From Onchidella celtica (taxonomy: Eukaryota; Mollusca; Gastropoda; Systellommatophora; Onchidiidae), in NCBI GenBank assembly GCA_963931925.1, contig OZ007569.1, forward strand, positions 16,851,045 through 16,915,044: a DNA stretch of 64,000 nucleotides. The letters are read 5' to 3'. The notes under the pieces are model-generated. The model was not told the DNA's origin. It was given only the letters and a program-made list of their open reading frames with translations, and made no database searches. This document shows positions 62,653 to 64,000 of this stretch, in pieces (position 1 is the stretch's first letter; each line of letters starts with the position of its first letter). Both the position numbers and the translations under genes were made by a program.

Positions 62653-64000
62653 CGTGGACCCACCCACCTACCAATTACTTTCGAGTCGAAAAGAGACAGC
62701 AAAATTCAGTACCCCAAGCACCAACAGACACGCAATGTAGACAGAGAATGACGGTGCGGAGACCAGACAGTGTTGCCTTTGTTCTCAGCCTGAAAATATA
62801 CAGAAAACTGAACCATCGTTAGAAGATGAAACAAGTTTCCATTTAAAATGTCACAGCCTTGGCAGGACAGAGTGACACACTGAAACCAAGCCAGACATTG
62901 TACAAGTGCACTTGCATATTCTAGAAGATATGACAGTGGCAGTGTTTTTGACCGTCGCTATTGGCAACCAACTCGGAAAAGCAAGACGGTTGGACATTTT
63001 TGCAATGCTAAACTTCCAACTAAAAGTACATTGCCATGTTCAGCTAGGAGGCTGTTTGTGTTGTTATTGTTTCTATTGTTGTTTGTCTTAATGTCCACAT
63101 TGTTGTCAAGAAAAGCTCTTTAATGCCGTGTCTTGTTCTTTATCTCCTGCCTAAAGTGGATGGCGTGTTTTTAAAGCATACAGTGCAAATAACTTCTGAG
63201 GAAATTGATCGACACAGATCTCTGTGTGTTTTCCTTACTTTTTCCCCACTTGACCTTAGTCCTAGCGTCAACGTAACGACCAATTAACAAATTACTCTGG
63301 AGGATGAAACGCGGGCCATCCAGTGAGTTAAAATGTCAGCAGATCCAATCTGGGAACGCATTTTTTACTCATGTTTACTGGCGGATGGATCTGCTAATGA
63401 AATGGTTTACACGCGTGACATTTTGTTTGGGTTAGCAACCAACCGGAAAATGACTGGATTTATTCTGCTCGCTCCCAGCAGGTGCAGCGTTTTAATTGGG
63501 AAATTTTGAGATTTAATAGAATATACATTTTTTTTTTATACTCACAATTATTTTTTTCTCTCCATTCTTTCTCTTTTCATCTATCTTCTTCCTCGCTCTT
63601 TCTTCCGCTTTGATTTTTATTGTATCAAATTTATTTTTCAGAGGTCTCGATTTCAAACCCATCTCTGAAGCATTACTTCAAATGACGTCAGAAACAGAGA
63701 TTAATCTAGTAATGAATCGGAATTATTCGGGGTCACGCCTGCCTGTGACGTCAGATCACGGTGTCCGTACCTTGTATTGATTGCTGTGGACATGATGTTG
63801 CAACTGCGGGCTCCAGGGTCACCCAACTTAACTGATGTTTGCTCGCCATTAGCCTCCAGCCCCGTCTGATTGACAAACCACAGATCTTGTTAAACTCGTG
63901 CGGGCGGTCTTCTGGCACAATAAAAACTCTTGTTCTGAATTTCGTAGGACGATGTTGTTATTAGAGATAAAGAGGTAAAAGAGTTTCCAAATCATCTGAA
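62653..64000. other. Unassigned, with two TGACGTCA sites
   Basis: Exact TGACGTCA palindromes at 63683 and 63746 match the CRE consensus. No adjacent gene start is visible within the window. Confidence 0.35.

Overview
This is animal nuclear DNA. It has large non-coding stretches, long simple-sequence tracts, tRNA-derived SINEs, 5'-truncated LINEs, many short elements with terminal inverted repeats, and one GT-AG spliced gene. The mix (split rhodopsin-class peptide receptor, tRNA-headed SINE with a conserved core, LINE tails of the TAAGA type) fits a lophotrochozoan, most likely a mollusc. That assignment is inference from sequence style; no marker gene fixes the species.

Only one intact cellular gene is recognised: a two-exon class A GPCR of neuropeptide Y/F receptor type on the minus strand (exon 1 44166-43582, exon 2 43107-42577). 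It predicts 371 residues with all seven helices, both disulfide cysteines, DRY and NPxxY. An AT-rich degenerate tandem array (45165-45845) lies upstream of it.

Most of the rest is layered transposon history. At 0-10 kb there are a (CT)n tract, a small Harbinger-like MITE, a 0.48-kb inverted-repeat element, a hairpin flanking CA/CG repeats, and degenerate tandem arrays. At 10-14.4 kb a SINE is followed by a nest: an interspersed repeat (11385-14385) is split by a 2.2-kb PIF/Harbinger-like element carrying a broken MADF-domain gene and by a second 332-bp element with a 9-bp target duplication. An undisturbed paralogue at 26562-27010 shows the empty site. At 18-20 kb are a minus-strand SINE and a ~125-bp tandem array split by a MITE. 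At 21-22.3 kb is a polypyrimidine block. At 22.4-30 kb five different inverted-repeat elements lie close together. An exact 58-bp minisatellite is at 30.5-31 kb. A second tandem array, split by a third SINE copy, is at 35.2-36.4 kb. A THAP-like relic (38.9 kb) and a possible Tc1-like relic (42.1 kb) precede the receptor. From 46 kb onward are more copies of the same repeat families, LINE 3' ends (52.7-53.5 and 59.3-60.3 kb), a TTAA-flanked piggyBac-like element (57 kb) and tetranucleotide arrays (62 kb).

All long CT dinucleotide arrays have the pyrimidine strand on +. No operon, CRISPR array, rRNA or intact tRNA gene was found. I see no convincing new multi-gene system. The best leads are the Harbinger/MADF family with its empty-site proof, the shared 125-bp module present in two otherwise different elements, and the cluster of foldback elements at 22-30 kb.
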